The position numbers and the translations under genes are program-made. Positions 8,478-15,777 of a DNA stretch of 20,705 nucleotides are shown piece after piece. The notes below the pieces were generated by a model. The model did no database searches. It worked only from the letters and a program-made list of their open reading frames with translations, and was not told the origin of the DNA. Origin of the DNA: Mariprofundaceae bacterium (GTDB lineage Bacteria > Pseudomonadota > Zetaproteobacteria > Mariprofundales > Mariprofundaceae); the NCBI GenBank assembly GCA_030950825.1, contig JAUZQT010000002.1, positions 1 to 20,705 of the forward strand. Direction: 5' to 3'. The number at the start of each line of letters is the position of its first letter. Within the stretch, counting starts at the first letter, position 1.

Positions 8478-8513
8478 TTGCCATGTTCTTCTTGGAACAT
8501 ATACTGCGCGCCA
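8478..8513 (+). promoter_or_regulatory. Promoter of the tRNA-Ser unit with GC-rich discriminator
   Basis: TTGCCA (8478-8483) and TATACT (8500-8505) have a 16-base spacer, followed at once by GCGCGCCA (8506-8513). A GC-rich discriminator is typical of stable-RNA promoters under stringent control. The same eight bases follow the -10 of the tRNA-Met promoter at 17769-17776. The predicted start would be about 55 bases before tRNA-Ser. Confidence 0.6.
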
Positions 8514-8567
8514 CTCAATGATTCAAGCTTTGCGATGATCTAGCGGGAGTAATAAATCGAACGATAT

Positions 8568-8657
8568 GGAGAGATGGCTGAGTGGCTGAAAGCGCACCCC
8601 TGCTAAGGGTGTATAGGTTTACCCCTATCGAGGGTTCGAATCCCTCTCTCTCCGCCA
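8568..8657 (+). tRNA. tRNA-Ser(GCT)
   Basis: The acceptor stem is GGAGAGA (8568-8574) with TCTCTCC (8647-8653), discriminator G and encoded CCA (8655-8657). The anticodon stem CACCC/GGGTG encloses CTGCTAA, giving anticodon GCT (reads AGC/AGT). A long variable arm, GTATAGGTTTACCCCTATC region, and the T-loop TTCGAAT confirm a class II serine tRNA. The lipoprotein reading frame begins directly after it. Confidence 0.95.
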
Positions 8658-8683
8658 CGTCGCTGTGGATCGGTTTATTTCTG

Positions 8684-9169
8684 ATGGTGTTGATTTTATG
8701 CACTGGTTGCGATAATAAACAGCAAAATAGCATTCAATGGCAGTTGCCGCTACAGGCTCCAGAAGATGCCCATACCGCTAAGATTTATGCGGATATGCCA
8801 GCATGGGCAGGGCTAAATCAAGGTCAAATTGAGCTTGTTTTTTTGCATAAAAACACAGCGCGAAAGACTGTCATTTCAGTGAGCAAAGGTCAGGTGGTCA
8901 GTTTTAAAAATTGGCGCATCCGTGTATTGGGATTAGCGCAGGGTTTGCGAATTAAATCAGGTGCTTTACTTGATGATCCCGATATGCATAATGCGGCGGC
9001 CTTCGTTGCGTTGGAAAATAATGAAAAGCTCGTATATCGTGGGTGGTTTTATCAGGAATTTCCAGAATTATTTGGCCTGGATGATCCAAACTGGAAGGTA
9101 TGGTTGAAGTCGATGAATATTCAACCTGATTTAAAAGAAAAAACAGGCTCCCTTAGCTCAGCTGGATAG
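8684..9169 (+). CDS. DUF2155-like lipoprotein sandwiched between two tRNA genes
   Basis: The frame stays open from inside tRNA-Ser to a TAG at 9167-9169 inside tRNA-Arg. The true start is unclear. ATG 8684 gives a very short signal ending in LCTGC, while CTG 8663, just after the tRNA, gives a 16-residue hydrophobic signal (WIGLFLMVLILCTGC) without a basic N-terminus. The mature part resembles the DUF2155 family: IELVFLHKNTARKTVISVSKG, then NAAAFVALE, then YRGWFYQEFPELFGLDDPNW and KVWL. The family is mostly alphaproteobacterial periplasmic proteins of unknown role. The last six codons (SLSSAG) are encoded by tRNA-Arg bases. It must share a transcript with both tRNAs or have its own promoter in tRNA-Ser. 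Confidence 0.65.
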   Translation: MVLILCTGCDNKQQNSIQWQLPLQAPEDAHTAKIYADMPAWAGLNQGQIELVFLHKNTARKTVISVSKGQVVSFKNWRIRVLGLAQGLRIKSGALLDDPDMHNAAAFVALENNEKLVYRGWFYQEFPELFGLDDPNWKVWLKSMNIQPDLKEKTGSLSSAG

Positions 9170-9223
9170 AGCATCTGACTACGAATCAGAAGGCCGGGCG
9201 TTCGAATCGCTCAGGGAGCACCA
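9147..9223 (+). tRNA. tRNA-Arg(ACG)
   Basis: Acceptor GCTCCCT (9147-9153) pairs with AGGGAGC (9213-9219), discriminator A and encoded CCA (9221-9223). The D-arm is TAGCTCAGCTGGATAGAGCA. The anticodon stem TCTGA/TCAGA encloses CTACGAA, anticodon ACG. The T-arm GGGCG-TTCGAAT-CGCTC has one G-U pair. The upstream coding region ends 23 bases inside this gene. Confidence 0.95.
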
Positions 9224-9231
9224 TATTAACC

Positions 9232-9263
9232 AAGCACTTACGGAGACGTTGGTGCTTTTTTTT
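9232..9263 (+). terminator. Intrinsic terminator of the tRNA-Ser/tRNA-Arg unit
   Basis: AAGCAC (9232-9237) pairs with GTGCTT (9252-9257), and ACG/CGT pair around a GAGA loop inside, separated by a two-base internal loop. A run of eight T residues (9256-9263) follows. Placement nine bases after tRNA-Arg fits the end of the transcript. Confidence 0.85.
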
Positions 9264-9331
9264 GCACTAAAAATTGGCTTACATGCAAGTTTATAAAAGT
9301 ACTCAGACTAAATAGATAAGGTGGTTTGCAG

Positions 9332-9589
9332 ATGTATAAGGTAGCTCTTATTTTGATACTCTTCAGTTTGAATGGCTGTGTTGTTGGATCCGTTGTGGGC
9401 GCTGCTGTGGATATAACCAGTACAGTTGTGAAAGTTGCAGGATCAGTTGCGGTTGGGGCTGTAGAGATAACTACTTCAGCAGTAAAAGTAGCTGCAAGTT
9501 CTGTGGAGGTAGCTGGCGAAGCTGCCAAAGCACAATATAAAGTTGTAGGTGCTTCTGCAGATGTCGTGTCGAGTGTTGCTGCAGAATAA
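9332..9589 (+). CDS. Small repetitive lipoprotein
   Basis: The 85-aa product starts at ATG 9332, with AAGGTGG seven bases upstream; a TTG two codons earlier is less likely. Residues 1-16 are a lipoprotein signal with lipobox LNGC (Cys16). The mature part contains only small and aliphatic residues plus a few charges, with two similar ~17-residue units, VGAAVDITSTVVKVAGS and VGAVEITTSAVKVAASS, followed by a more diverged third. This resembles small alanine/valine-rich bacterial lipoproteins of unknown function. It is monocistronic, between the tRNA terminator and the ilvD upstream region. Confidence 0.75.
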   Translation: MYKVALILILFSLNGCVVGSVVGAAVDITSTVVKVAGSVAVGAVEITTSAVKVAASSVEVAGEAAKAQYKVVGASADVVSSVAAE

Positions 9590-9849
9590 TACTCGTATTC
9601 GTTCAGGGGCTCCCGCTAGCCTGAAAAATTCATAAATCGTTGTGATGATTGCGAAGAGACGGGATGCCAAAAAAGGATGAGGGTAGAAATTAAGTATATT
9701 TAGTAAACTGTCACCGTAATTCTCGCTTTTTATTTATTCAGATAGTCTCTAGTTTATCCATATTATCGACAGAAAATACTCATGGATCTCGTAAGCTTCA
9801 GAAGATATGGCTATAGTGTCCTGCAATATATTTTTTGTGAGGTTCAAAG
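9590..9849. other. Intergenic region upstream of ilvD
   Basis: This 260-base stretch has no convincing gene. A short imperfect hairpin (TTCAGG ... CCTGAA, about 9602-9625) follows the lipoprotein stop but has no T-run. TATAGT near 9812 could be a -10 element for ilvD, but I find no good -35. I see no branched-chain leader peptide with its own stop and no T-box or attenuator. Confidence 0.4.
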
Positions 9850-11715
9850 ATGCCAACGTACCGTTCACGTACCACCACCGCAGGTCGCAATATGGCAGGT
9901 GCACGTTCGCTTTGGCGAGCCACAGGCATGAAAGATGAAGATTTTGAAAAACCAATCATTGCGGTTGTGAACTCATTCACCCAATTTGTTCCTGGTCATG
10001 TTCACCTCAAAGACTTGGGTCAAATGGTGGCGCGCGAGATTGAGGCGGCTGGCGGTGTGGCCAAAGAGTTCAATACCATTGCGATTGATGATGGTATTGC
10101 CATGGGACATGGTGGGATGCTGTATTCCTTGCCAAGCCGTGAAATTATTGCCGATTCGGTGGAATATATGGCCAATGCTCATTGTGCCGATGCCTTAGTC
10201 TGTATTTCCAACTGTGATAAGATTACACCTGGCATGTTGATGGCAGCACTTCGTTTAAACATTCCAGCGGTATTTGTATCAGGTGGACCGATGGAAGCAG
10301 GTAAAGTAACCATCAACAATCGTGAAAAACATCTGGATTTGGTGGATGCAATGGTGATGGCTGCCGATGATCGTGAATCCGATGAAGATGTGGCTGCTGT
10401 TGAGCGCTCAGCTTGTCCAACATGTGGGTCATGTTCAGGCATGTTTACAGCCAATTCTATGAATTGCTTGGCTGAAGCTTTGGGCTTGGCATTGCCTGGT
10501 AATGGCTCCTTGCTGGCAACCCATGCCGATCGTAAAGAGCTGTTTTTAGAAGCAGGACGTACGGTGGTAGAGATCACCAAGCGTTATTATGAAAATGATG
10601 ATGCGTCTGTGTTGCCGCGCGCCATTGCCACATTTGAAGCCTTCGAAAATGCCATGGCATTAGATATCGCGATGGGTGGTTCAACCAATACTGTCCTTCA
10701 TTTATTGGCCTGTGCCCAAGAAGCTGCTGTTGACTTCACCATGGATGATATAGACCGTATGAGCCGTAAAGTACCTAATTTATGCAAGGTAGCCCCTGCT
10801 GTTCAGCATTATCATATGGAAGATGTGCATCGTGCCGGTGGTGTGATTGGTATTTTGGCAGAGTTGGATCGTGGCGGTTTAATTCATCGTGATGTTCCCA
10901 CTGTTCACACAGCAACATTGGGTCAGGCGTTGGATCAGAATGATGTAATGAATGAAGCCAATATAGCGCCACGCGAAATGTTCCGTGCTGCACCAGGTGG
11001 AATCCCAACCCAAGTGGCTTTTTCTCAATCTGAGCGTTGGAAATCTTTGGATACGGATCGTAAAAATGGTTGCATTCGCAATATGCAACATGCTTATTCC
11101 AAGGAAGGTGGTATTGCCGTGTTATACGGAAATATCGCAAAACGTGGATGTATCGTAAAAACAGCAGGTGTGGACGAATCCATTTGGAAATTTACGGGTA
11201 AAGCTTGTGTCTTTGAATCGCAAGATGATGCGGTTTCAGCCATTTTGAATGATCGTGTAAAGGCTGGAGATATGGTAATCATCCGCTACGAAGGCCCCAA
11301 AGGCGGGCCTGGCATGCAAGAGATGCTCTACCCGACCTCATACCTTAAATCCAAAGGTATGGGCAAAATATGTGCGCTTTTAACCGATGGTCGTTTCTCT
11401 GGAGGCACATCTGGGCTATCGATTGGTCATGCTTCTCCCGAAGCAGCTGAAGGTGGTGCGATTGGCCTGATCGAAGATGGTGACACCATCGAAATAGATA
11501 TTCCAAACCGCAGTATCAACCTGATCATCTCCGATGCTGATTTAGCAGAGCGCCGTACTACAATGGCGGCCAAAGGCAATGATGCTTGGAAACCAGTTGG
11601 CCGTAAGCGTGTCGTATCCAAAGCACTTCAAGCCTACGCCGCCCTAACCACCTCAGCTGATAAAGGTGCCGTACGTGATTTGGATCAACTTAGGAATGGG
11701 CACGGAATAACTTGA
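9850..11715 (+). CDS. ilvD: Dihydroxy-acid dehydratase
   Basis: IlvD dehydrates 2,3-dihydroxy-isovalerate and 2,3-dihydroxy-3-methylvalerate in valine, leucine and isoleucine synthesis. The 621-aa protein is very close to E. coli IlvD (616 aa). Iron-sulfur and metal segments are intact: NCDKITPGM with C122, CPTCGSCSGMF with C189/C192/C195, DDGIAMGHGGM and the C-terminal DGRFSGGTSGLSIGH. The first-Cys position of plant-type enzymes is PGH here, as in the E. coli clade. GAGG sits about seven bases before the ATG. After the conserved TSADKGAVRD the tail is DLDQLRNGHGIT, several residues longer than in E. coli. Those last codons and the TGA lie inside the arm of a long palindrome. Confidence 0.97.
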   Translation: MPTYRSRTTTAGRNMAGARSLWRATGMKDEDFEKPIIAVVNSFTQFVPGHVHLKDLGQMVAREIEAAGGVAKEFNTIAIDDGIAMGHGGMLYSLPSREIIADSVEYMANAHCADALVCISNCDKITPGMLMAALRLNIPAVFVSGGPMEAGKVTINNREKHLDLVDAMVMAADDRESDEDVAAVERSACPTCGSCSGMFTANSMNCLAEALGLALPGNGSLLATHADRKELFLEAGRTVVEITKRYYENDDASVLPRAIATFEAFENAMALDIAMGGSTNTVLHLLACAQEAAVDFTMDDIDRMSRKVPNLCKVAPAVQHYHMEDVHRAGGVIGILAELDRGGLIHRDVPTVHTATLGQALDQNDVMNEANIAPREMFRAAPGGIPTQVAFSQSERWKSLDTDRKNGCIRNMQHAYSKEGGIAVLYGNIAKRGCIVKTAGVDESIWKFTGKACVFESQDDAVSAILNDRVKAGDMVIIRYEGPKGGPGMQEMLYPTSYLKSKGMGKICALLTDGRFSGGTSGLSIGHASPEAAEGGAIGLIEDGDTIEIDIPNRSINLIISDADLAERRTTMAAKGNDAWKPVGRKRVVSKALQAYAALTTSADKGAVRDLDQLRNGHGIT

Positions 11716-11851
11716 GTAACTGGCACTGGATTTTTATTCATATTCAAGGCACACAAACAGGCGCATAGCACAAGTTACGCAACTGTTTGTGTAACGCAGA
11801 AGATGAACAAAAAGACCAGCTAGTTGCTCAAGTTATTTCGTGCACGTTGCT
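11692..11851 (+). repeat. Long palindrome across the ilvD stop codon
   Basis: Bases 11700-11724 pair with 11819-11843 without interruption: 25 bp, of which three are G-U on plus-strand RNA (11705/11838, 11717/11826, 11722/11821). Pairing continues outward with mismatches to 11692/11851. Inside lies a second hairpin, ACACAAACAG (11751-11760) with CTGTTTGTGT (11783-11792), plus GCG/CGC. The ilvD stop (11713-11715) is inside the outer arm. No T-run follows. It could be a MITE-like insertion that supplied the new ilvD 3' end, or a 3'-UTR structure. The rest of the ilvD/uvrC convergent gap holds nothing else I can identify. Confidence 0.7.
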
Positions 11852-11876
11852 TAAGAATGGGAATTAAATATGCGGG

Positions 11877-13697
11877 CTAAGCATGCAGCGCTTTAAAAAT
11901 ACGTTCTGCCAATATGCTTGAAACACCTTGCACTTGTGCTAGTTGACTACGACTGGCTTTTTTTATGCCATCAATGCCACCAAAATGTTTTAGCAACATA
12001 GCACGCTTGGCGCTTCCAATGCCTTCAATACGATCCAGCTGAGAGGTAAACATGCTCTTTTTTTTACGCTTACGAAGATATTCACCCGCAAAACGATGTG
12101 CTTCATCGCGGATGCGTGCCATAAGTAATAAGGCAGGACTGTGAATACCTGGTTTAAGAGAGTTCGGTGACCATGATGGCCAAAGCACTTCCTCACCGAG
12201 CTTCCGGCTAATACCTTTGGCAACGCCAACTTGCTTTAAATCACTCAAACCAGCTCTGCTTGCTTCTTGTATGGCGACAGCCAATTGCCCTTTACCACCA
12301 TCAATGAGCATCAAATCAGGGCAAGGGAGTTTTTCTTCAATAATGGCGCGATAAAAACGTGATAAGACAGCTTGCATAGCAGCATAGTCATCACCATCCA
12401 CAACATCGTTGGCAGTCCCCGTTTCATCCAGTTGGTAACGTCGATAATGTTGTTTTTCAGGGCCATTCCAACCACCATAAACAATCGCAGCTACAGTTTG
12501 CTGGCCTCCCAAATGGGCATTGTCTACTGCGGCGATTAATTTTGGTGTTGCATCAAGCTGGAATAAGCCAGCCACGGCTTCAAAAGCAGCTTGTTGATTT
12601 TTATTGCTACGCCCAGCTTGCTGCTGCTCACCTGTTCGCTGAATCTCATTCAGCCATTGTAGGCGTGCACCGCGTTTGGGGATGCGTAAGGTGCAAGCAT
12701 GTTTGCTTTGCAGCAGTTTTATTAAGGCCTTTAGGTCAGCCAAAATTTTTGAATCACATTGAAATAAAATTTCACTGGGTAGGTTTTCATGCTGATAACG
12801 TTGTATCAATAAGGACTGCAAAATTTCGACATCATCGGCATCCACCGCCTGTTTGATGGCTATGCTATGAGTTCCTAAATTGCATCCAGCACGCCGAACC
12901 CCCATGCTGACATAGACCGAGTCAGGCTTGCGAAGAATGATGATCGCATCAACATCATCAGGCAAACCACTCTGCTCATTGCCTGCCAAGATGGTTCGTA
13001 ATGCTTTGATTCGATCACGCAATTCTGCCGCAAGCTCAAAGTTCATGGTTGTAGAAGCATGCAGCATATCGGTTTGCCATTGGCTTAAAACACTTTGATT
13101 TCTACCTTGTAAAAAATGTCGGGCATCCTGCACTTGTTGTGTATATTTAGCTTGTGTGACAACACCGCAGCAAGGGGCAGAACAACGTCCAATTTGATGT
13201 TGTATACAAGGGCGCGTGCGATTGGCAAAGCTTGCATCATTGCAATCACGTAGTTGAAAAATGGATTGCATACTATGCAGTGTTTGATGTACAGCACCCG
13301 AATTTGGAAAAGGGCCAAAATATTCGCCTGCTTGATCGCGTTTACCACGGTACATCGTCAGTTTTGGGTAAAGCTCATCGTGCAATAAAATATATGGGTA
13401 TGATTTAGAGTCTTTAAGCAATACATTATAGCGGGGCTTAAGCTGTTTGATAAGGTTATGCTCAAGAATTAATGCCTCAGCTTCCGAAGGCGTAATACTG
13501 AATTCAATAGCACGAATAAGCACCACCAAAGCTTGCGTGCGGGGTGAATCAGGTTTGCGCTGGAAATAACTTGATACTCGTTTGCGCAAATTGCGGGCTT
13601 TGCCGACATACAATACTTTGCGTTTGCTATCCAGCATGCGATAAACACCTGGTTCGCGGGGTAATTCATGTAAGGTGATCGGTGCTGTAATCCACAT
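11877..13697 (-). CDS. uvrC: Excinuclease ABC subunit C
   Basis: UvrC makes the dual incisions in nucleotide excision repair with UvrA and UvrB. The 606-aa protein (E. coli 610) has the GIY-YIG nuclease for the 3' cut (GVYRMLDSKRKVLYVGKARNL, 17-37), the cysteine cluster RPCIQHQIGRCSAPC proposed to hold a cluster or metal, the UVR domain that binds UvrB (FELAAELRDRIKAL), the RNase H-like nuclease for the 5' cut (VDNAHLGG, LIDGGKGQL, RDEAHRFA) and tandem helix-hairpin-helix motifs at the C-terminus (IEGIGSAKRAMLLKHFGG). The usual DISH motif reads DNAH, but the catalytic Asp is kept. The ATG follows AAGG-rich sequence about ten bases upstream, and the gene starts 31 bases after the glycosylase gene stops. 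Last gene of the minus-strand cluster. Confidence 0.96.
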   Translation of the reverse strand: MWITAPITLHELPREPGVYRMLDSKRKVLYVGKARNLRKRVSSYFQRKPDSPRTQALVVLIRAIEFSITPSEAEALILEHNLIKQLKPRYNVLLKDSKSYPYILLHDELYPKLTMYRGKRDQAGEYFGPFPNSGAVHQTLHSMQSIFQLRDCNDASFANRTRPCIQHQIGRCSAPCCGVVTQAKYTQQVQDARHFLQGRNQSVLSQWQTDMLHASTTMNFELAAELRDRIKALRTILAGNEQSGLPDDVDAIIILRKPDSVYVSMGVRRAGCNLGTHSIAIKQAVDADDVEILQSLLIQRYQHENLPSEILFQCDSKILADLKALIKLLQSKHACTLRIPKRGARLQWLNEIQRTGEQQQAGRSNKNQQAAFEAVAGLFQLDATPKLIAAVDNAHLGGQQTVAAIVYGGWNGPEKQHYRRYQLDETGTANDVVDGDDYAAMQAVLSRFYRAIIEEKLPCPDLMLIDGGKGQLAVAIQEASRAGLSDLKQVGVAKGISRKLGEEVLWPSWSPNSLKPGIHSPALLLMARIRDEAHRFAGEYLRKRKKKSMFTSQLDRIEGIGSAKRAMLLKHFGGIDGIKKASRSQLAQVQGVSSILAERIFKALHA

Positions 13698-13728
13698 GGA
13701 TAGAATGCCTTGCCTTATTATAAATCAG

Positions 13729-14397
13729 TTATGAAGTGAATAGTTGCTCATTACCATATTGGCAGCAAAATAATAATGGGCAACCATCACAACGGGCTTT
13801 ACTGCGGCAGTGCTCTTTGGCATGGATAACAATCAAGGCATGAAGTTGTTGATATAATAATAAAGCATTGGCAGTGCGTTGATGAAAAAAATGTTGCACA
13901 TCATCGTATTTATGAATTTTTTCAGGCAAAATGCCCAAGCGATGAAAAATTCGTTTGGTATAATTATCAACAACAAATATAGGTTTTTCAATGGCATATA
14001 ATAAAATAGAATCCGCTGTTTCTGGCCCAATTCCATGCACATCCAAAAGAAAGTGACGCAATGTTTTCATAGGCCAGCGTTTCATGCCTTTTATGCCGTT
14101 ATATTGATGATAAAACATGCAAAGTTTAAATAGCCGCTCTGTTTTTTGACGAAAGAAACCTGCTGGACGTATCCAAGTTTCCAATGTTTCACGGTTGCAT
14201 GTTGCCAGTATATCTGCATCCAAGACACCTGCATCACGCAAATTTTTCAAGGCCTTCTCAACATTATTCCAATTGGTATTTTGCGTTAAAATTGCACCCA
14301 CCATCATTTCAAAGGCTGATTCCGCAGGCCACCAATGCTGTTCACCATACTTCGCCAATAAGGCTTGATAAACTTCCATCGGTGATGCTGGCAGCAT
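13729..14397 (-). CDS. Endonuclease III-related HhH-GPD DNA glycosylase (Fe-S)
   Basis: The 222-aa protein belongs to the endonuclease III superfamily, base-excision-repair glycosylases. It has the N-terminal helix region FEMMVGAILTQNTNWNNVEKAL, the helix-hairpin-helix LLDVHGIGPETADSILLYA (118-135), the catalytic Asp in FVVDNYTKR (D144) and C-terminal cysteines C197-x5-C203-x2-C206-x4/5-C211/212 suited to a [4Fe-4S] cluster. At the position of the bifunctional lyase Lys of Nth there is Glu126, so it should be a monofunctional glycosylase. The pattern resembles the COG2231 group and Helicobacter MagIII (3-methyladenine glycosylase). Substrate is inferred only. It begins two bases after the rluB stop. 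Confidence 0.85.
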   Translation of the reverse strand: MLPASPMEVYQALLAKYGEQHWWPAESAFEMMVGAILTQNTNWNNVEKALKNLRDAGVLDADILATCNRETLETWIRPAGFFRQKTERLFKLCMFYHQYNGIKGMKRWPMKTLRHFLLDVHGIGPETADSILLYAIEKPIFVVDNYTKRIFHRLGILPEKIHKYDDVQHFFHQRTANALLLYQQLHALIVIHAKEHCRSKARCDGCPLLFCCQYGNEQLFTS

Positions 14398-14399
14398 GT

Positions 14400-15209
14400 T
14401 TATTGATTTATCTTTTTAATGGGTGTTTTGATGAGCCGTTGCAATGATTGAATTTCTTTGGCTTTGAGTGACCGCCATTGACCAGGTCGCAATTCAATAT
14501 CTAGGCCTAAATTTCCGAAGCGTACACGCATTAAACGGCGCACTTCATGGCCAACAGCCTTTAATGTACGCCGCACTTCTCGCCAGCGTCCGCGATGGAT
14601 TGTTAAGGTTATCCAGCTATGCCCTTTGCTTTCACTGCTAACAACCAATTCCCAAGCATCACTTTTATCGCCATCTCCCATATCAATCCCACCAGCGCGT
14701 AGTTTTGCTAGGGTTTCAAAATCGGGTTGTCCAACAATGCGGGCACGATATTGGCGGGCGATGTTATTGCGTGGGTGCATCAACTCTTGCGCCAAGGCAC
14801 CGTCATCGGTGAGTAACAACAGACCCTCACTGTCCATATCCAAGCGGCCAATGGATTGCACATTGGGTGCCACATCCAATTTATCATAAATTAAAGGGCG
14901 TTTGCGCGCGTCCTTGCGAGAGCACAGTAAACCTTTGGGTTTGTTATAAAGGATATATGTTTTATCATTATTTTTTGAAATGAGTTTGCCATCGACTTTA
15001 ACAGAATCCAGATGGCCTACTCGGACACCAGGCTCCTGTATTGCTTCGCCATTCATGGAAACGCGTCCCGCAGTAATCCAGCGATCTGCCTCACGACGTG
15101 AGCAAAGCCCGCAACTGGCGATATAGCGATTCATACGCTCACCCGTTATTTCATTGGCAGTATCTGTTTTGTTGGCAGTGTCTGCAGTGTTCATTTGTTT
15201 CTTATTCAT
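14400..15209 (-). CDS. rluB: 23S rRNA pseudouridine synthase, RluB/RsuA family
   Basis: Members convert uridine to pseudouridine in rRNA (RluB: 23S U2605; related RluE, RluF and RsuA differ in site). The 269-aa protein has an S4 RNA-binding domain (about 26-75, MNRYIASCGLCSRREADRWI) and a synthase domain with YILYNKPKGLLCS and the catalytic-Asp motif SIGRLDMDSEGLLLLTDDG (Asp124). Position next to scpAB is typical of RluB. The first 25 residues (TADTANKTDTANE, a small tandem duplication in DNA) are not family-like. An ATG at 15134 with GGTGAG just upstream would give a normal N-terminus and may be the real start. Confidence in family is high, in exact site moderate. Confidence 0.88.
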   Translation of the reverse strand: MNKKQMNTADTANKTDTANEITGERMNRYIASCGLCSRREADRWITAGRVSMNGEAIQEPGVRVGHLDSVKVDGKLISKNNDKTYILYNKPKGLLCSRKDARKRPLIYDKLDVAPNVQSIGRLDMDSEGLLLLTDDGALAQELMHPRNNIARQYRARIVGQPDFETLAKLRAGGIDMGDGDKSDAWELVVSSESKGHSWITLTIHRGRWREVRRTLKAVGHEVRRLMRVRFGNLGLDIELRPGQWRSLKAKEIQSLQRLIKTPIKKINQ

Positions 15210-15228
15210 GGTGGTGGCGTTCCGTTAT

Positions 15229-15777
15229 TTAAGGGTTCTTTGAAGCAGTAGGCCTTTCTTGAAATATGCCATCCACATCAACCAGTTGAGACGAATCTGG
15301 CAAGTCATGCAAAGAATTCAACCCGAAATCTGCAAGAAATTGTTTGTTTGTACCATATAAATGTGGGCGACCAGGTACATCCTTACGTCCCAACACTTTG
15401 ATCCAGCCGCGCTCCAGAAGCCCACCAATGATGGAACTTGAAACTTTCATGCCACGCATTGCCTCAATTTCAGCACGTGTCGTGGGTTGCTGATAGGCGA
15501 TGATCGCCAAGATTTCCAGCATTGAGCGTGATAAGCGTGGCGCTTTTGTTTGCCAGAGTTGTTTTACAATACCAGCATAAGCTGGTGCTGTACGAAATTG
15601 CCAGCCGCCGGCAATTTGCTTAAGTTGAATACCCCGTCCTGCGTAATGTTCTTCCAGTATACTTAAAGCACCATGCAGCTTTGAAGCATCGACTGGACTC
15701 AAGAAAAGACGTAATTTTTCAAAGGAGATAGGTTCATCACTGGCTAAAATAAGAGCCTCCACTTTCTGAGAAAGCAT
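15229..15777 (-). CDS. scpB: Segregation and condensation protein B
   Basis: ScpB is a winged-helix protein that forms the condensin complex with Smc and ScpA and helps compact and segregate the chromosome. The 182-aa product has the family core KVEALILASDEPISFEKLRLFL at the N-terminus, the signature LSRSMLEILAIIAYQQPTTRAEIEAMRG in the middle, and ERGWIKVLGRKDVPGRPHLYGT near residues 125-145. Length is normal. The ATG overlaps the scpA stop as TAATG, so the two are translationally coupled in the correct stoichiometric pair. The rluB gene follows 19 bases later. Confidence 0.95.
   Translation of the reverse strand: MLSQKVEALILASDEPISFEKLRLFLSPVDASKLHGALSILEEHYAGRGIQLKQIAGGWQFRTAPAYAGIVKQLWQTKAPRLSRSMLEILAIIAYQQPTTRAEIEAMRGMKVSSSIIGGLLERGWIKVLGRKDVPGRPHLYGTNKQFLADFGLNSLHDLPDSSQLVDVDGIFQERPTASKNP

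Noticed and set aside
8582..8683. Start of the DUF2155-like gene at an ATG inside tRNA-Ser
   Set aside because: The first 25 codons would be tRNA sequence, and tRNA maturation would remove them; a start after 8657 is more likely.
9782..9930. Leader peptide for attenuation of ilvD
   Set aside because: The frame from ATG 9782 runs on through the ilvD start without a stop and is not rich in Ile, Leu or Val codons.
10179..10580. Antisense 133-aa frame within ilvD, and similar frames opposite cca (3990-4259) and pgi (7442-7855)
   Set aside because: They lie opposite strongly conserved genes, with no ribosome sites or recognisable domains; shadow frames.
11700..11724. Relation of the ilvD palindrome arm to the IS end (both contain CGGAATAACT)
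   Set aside because: The shared stretch is only about 10 bases and then diverges; not enough to call the palindrome a derivative of the IS.
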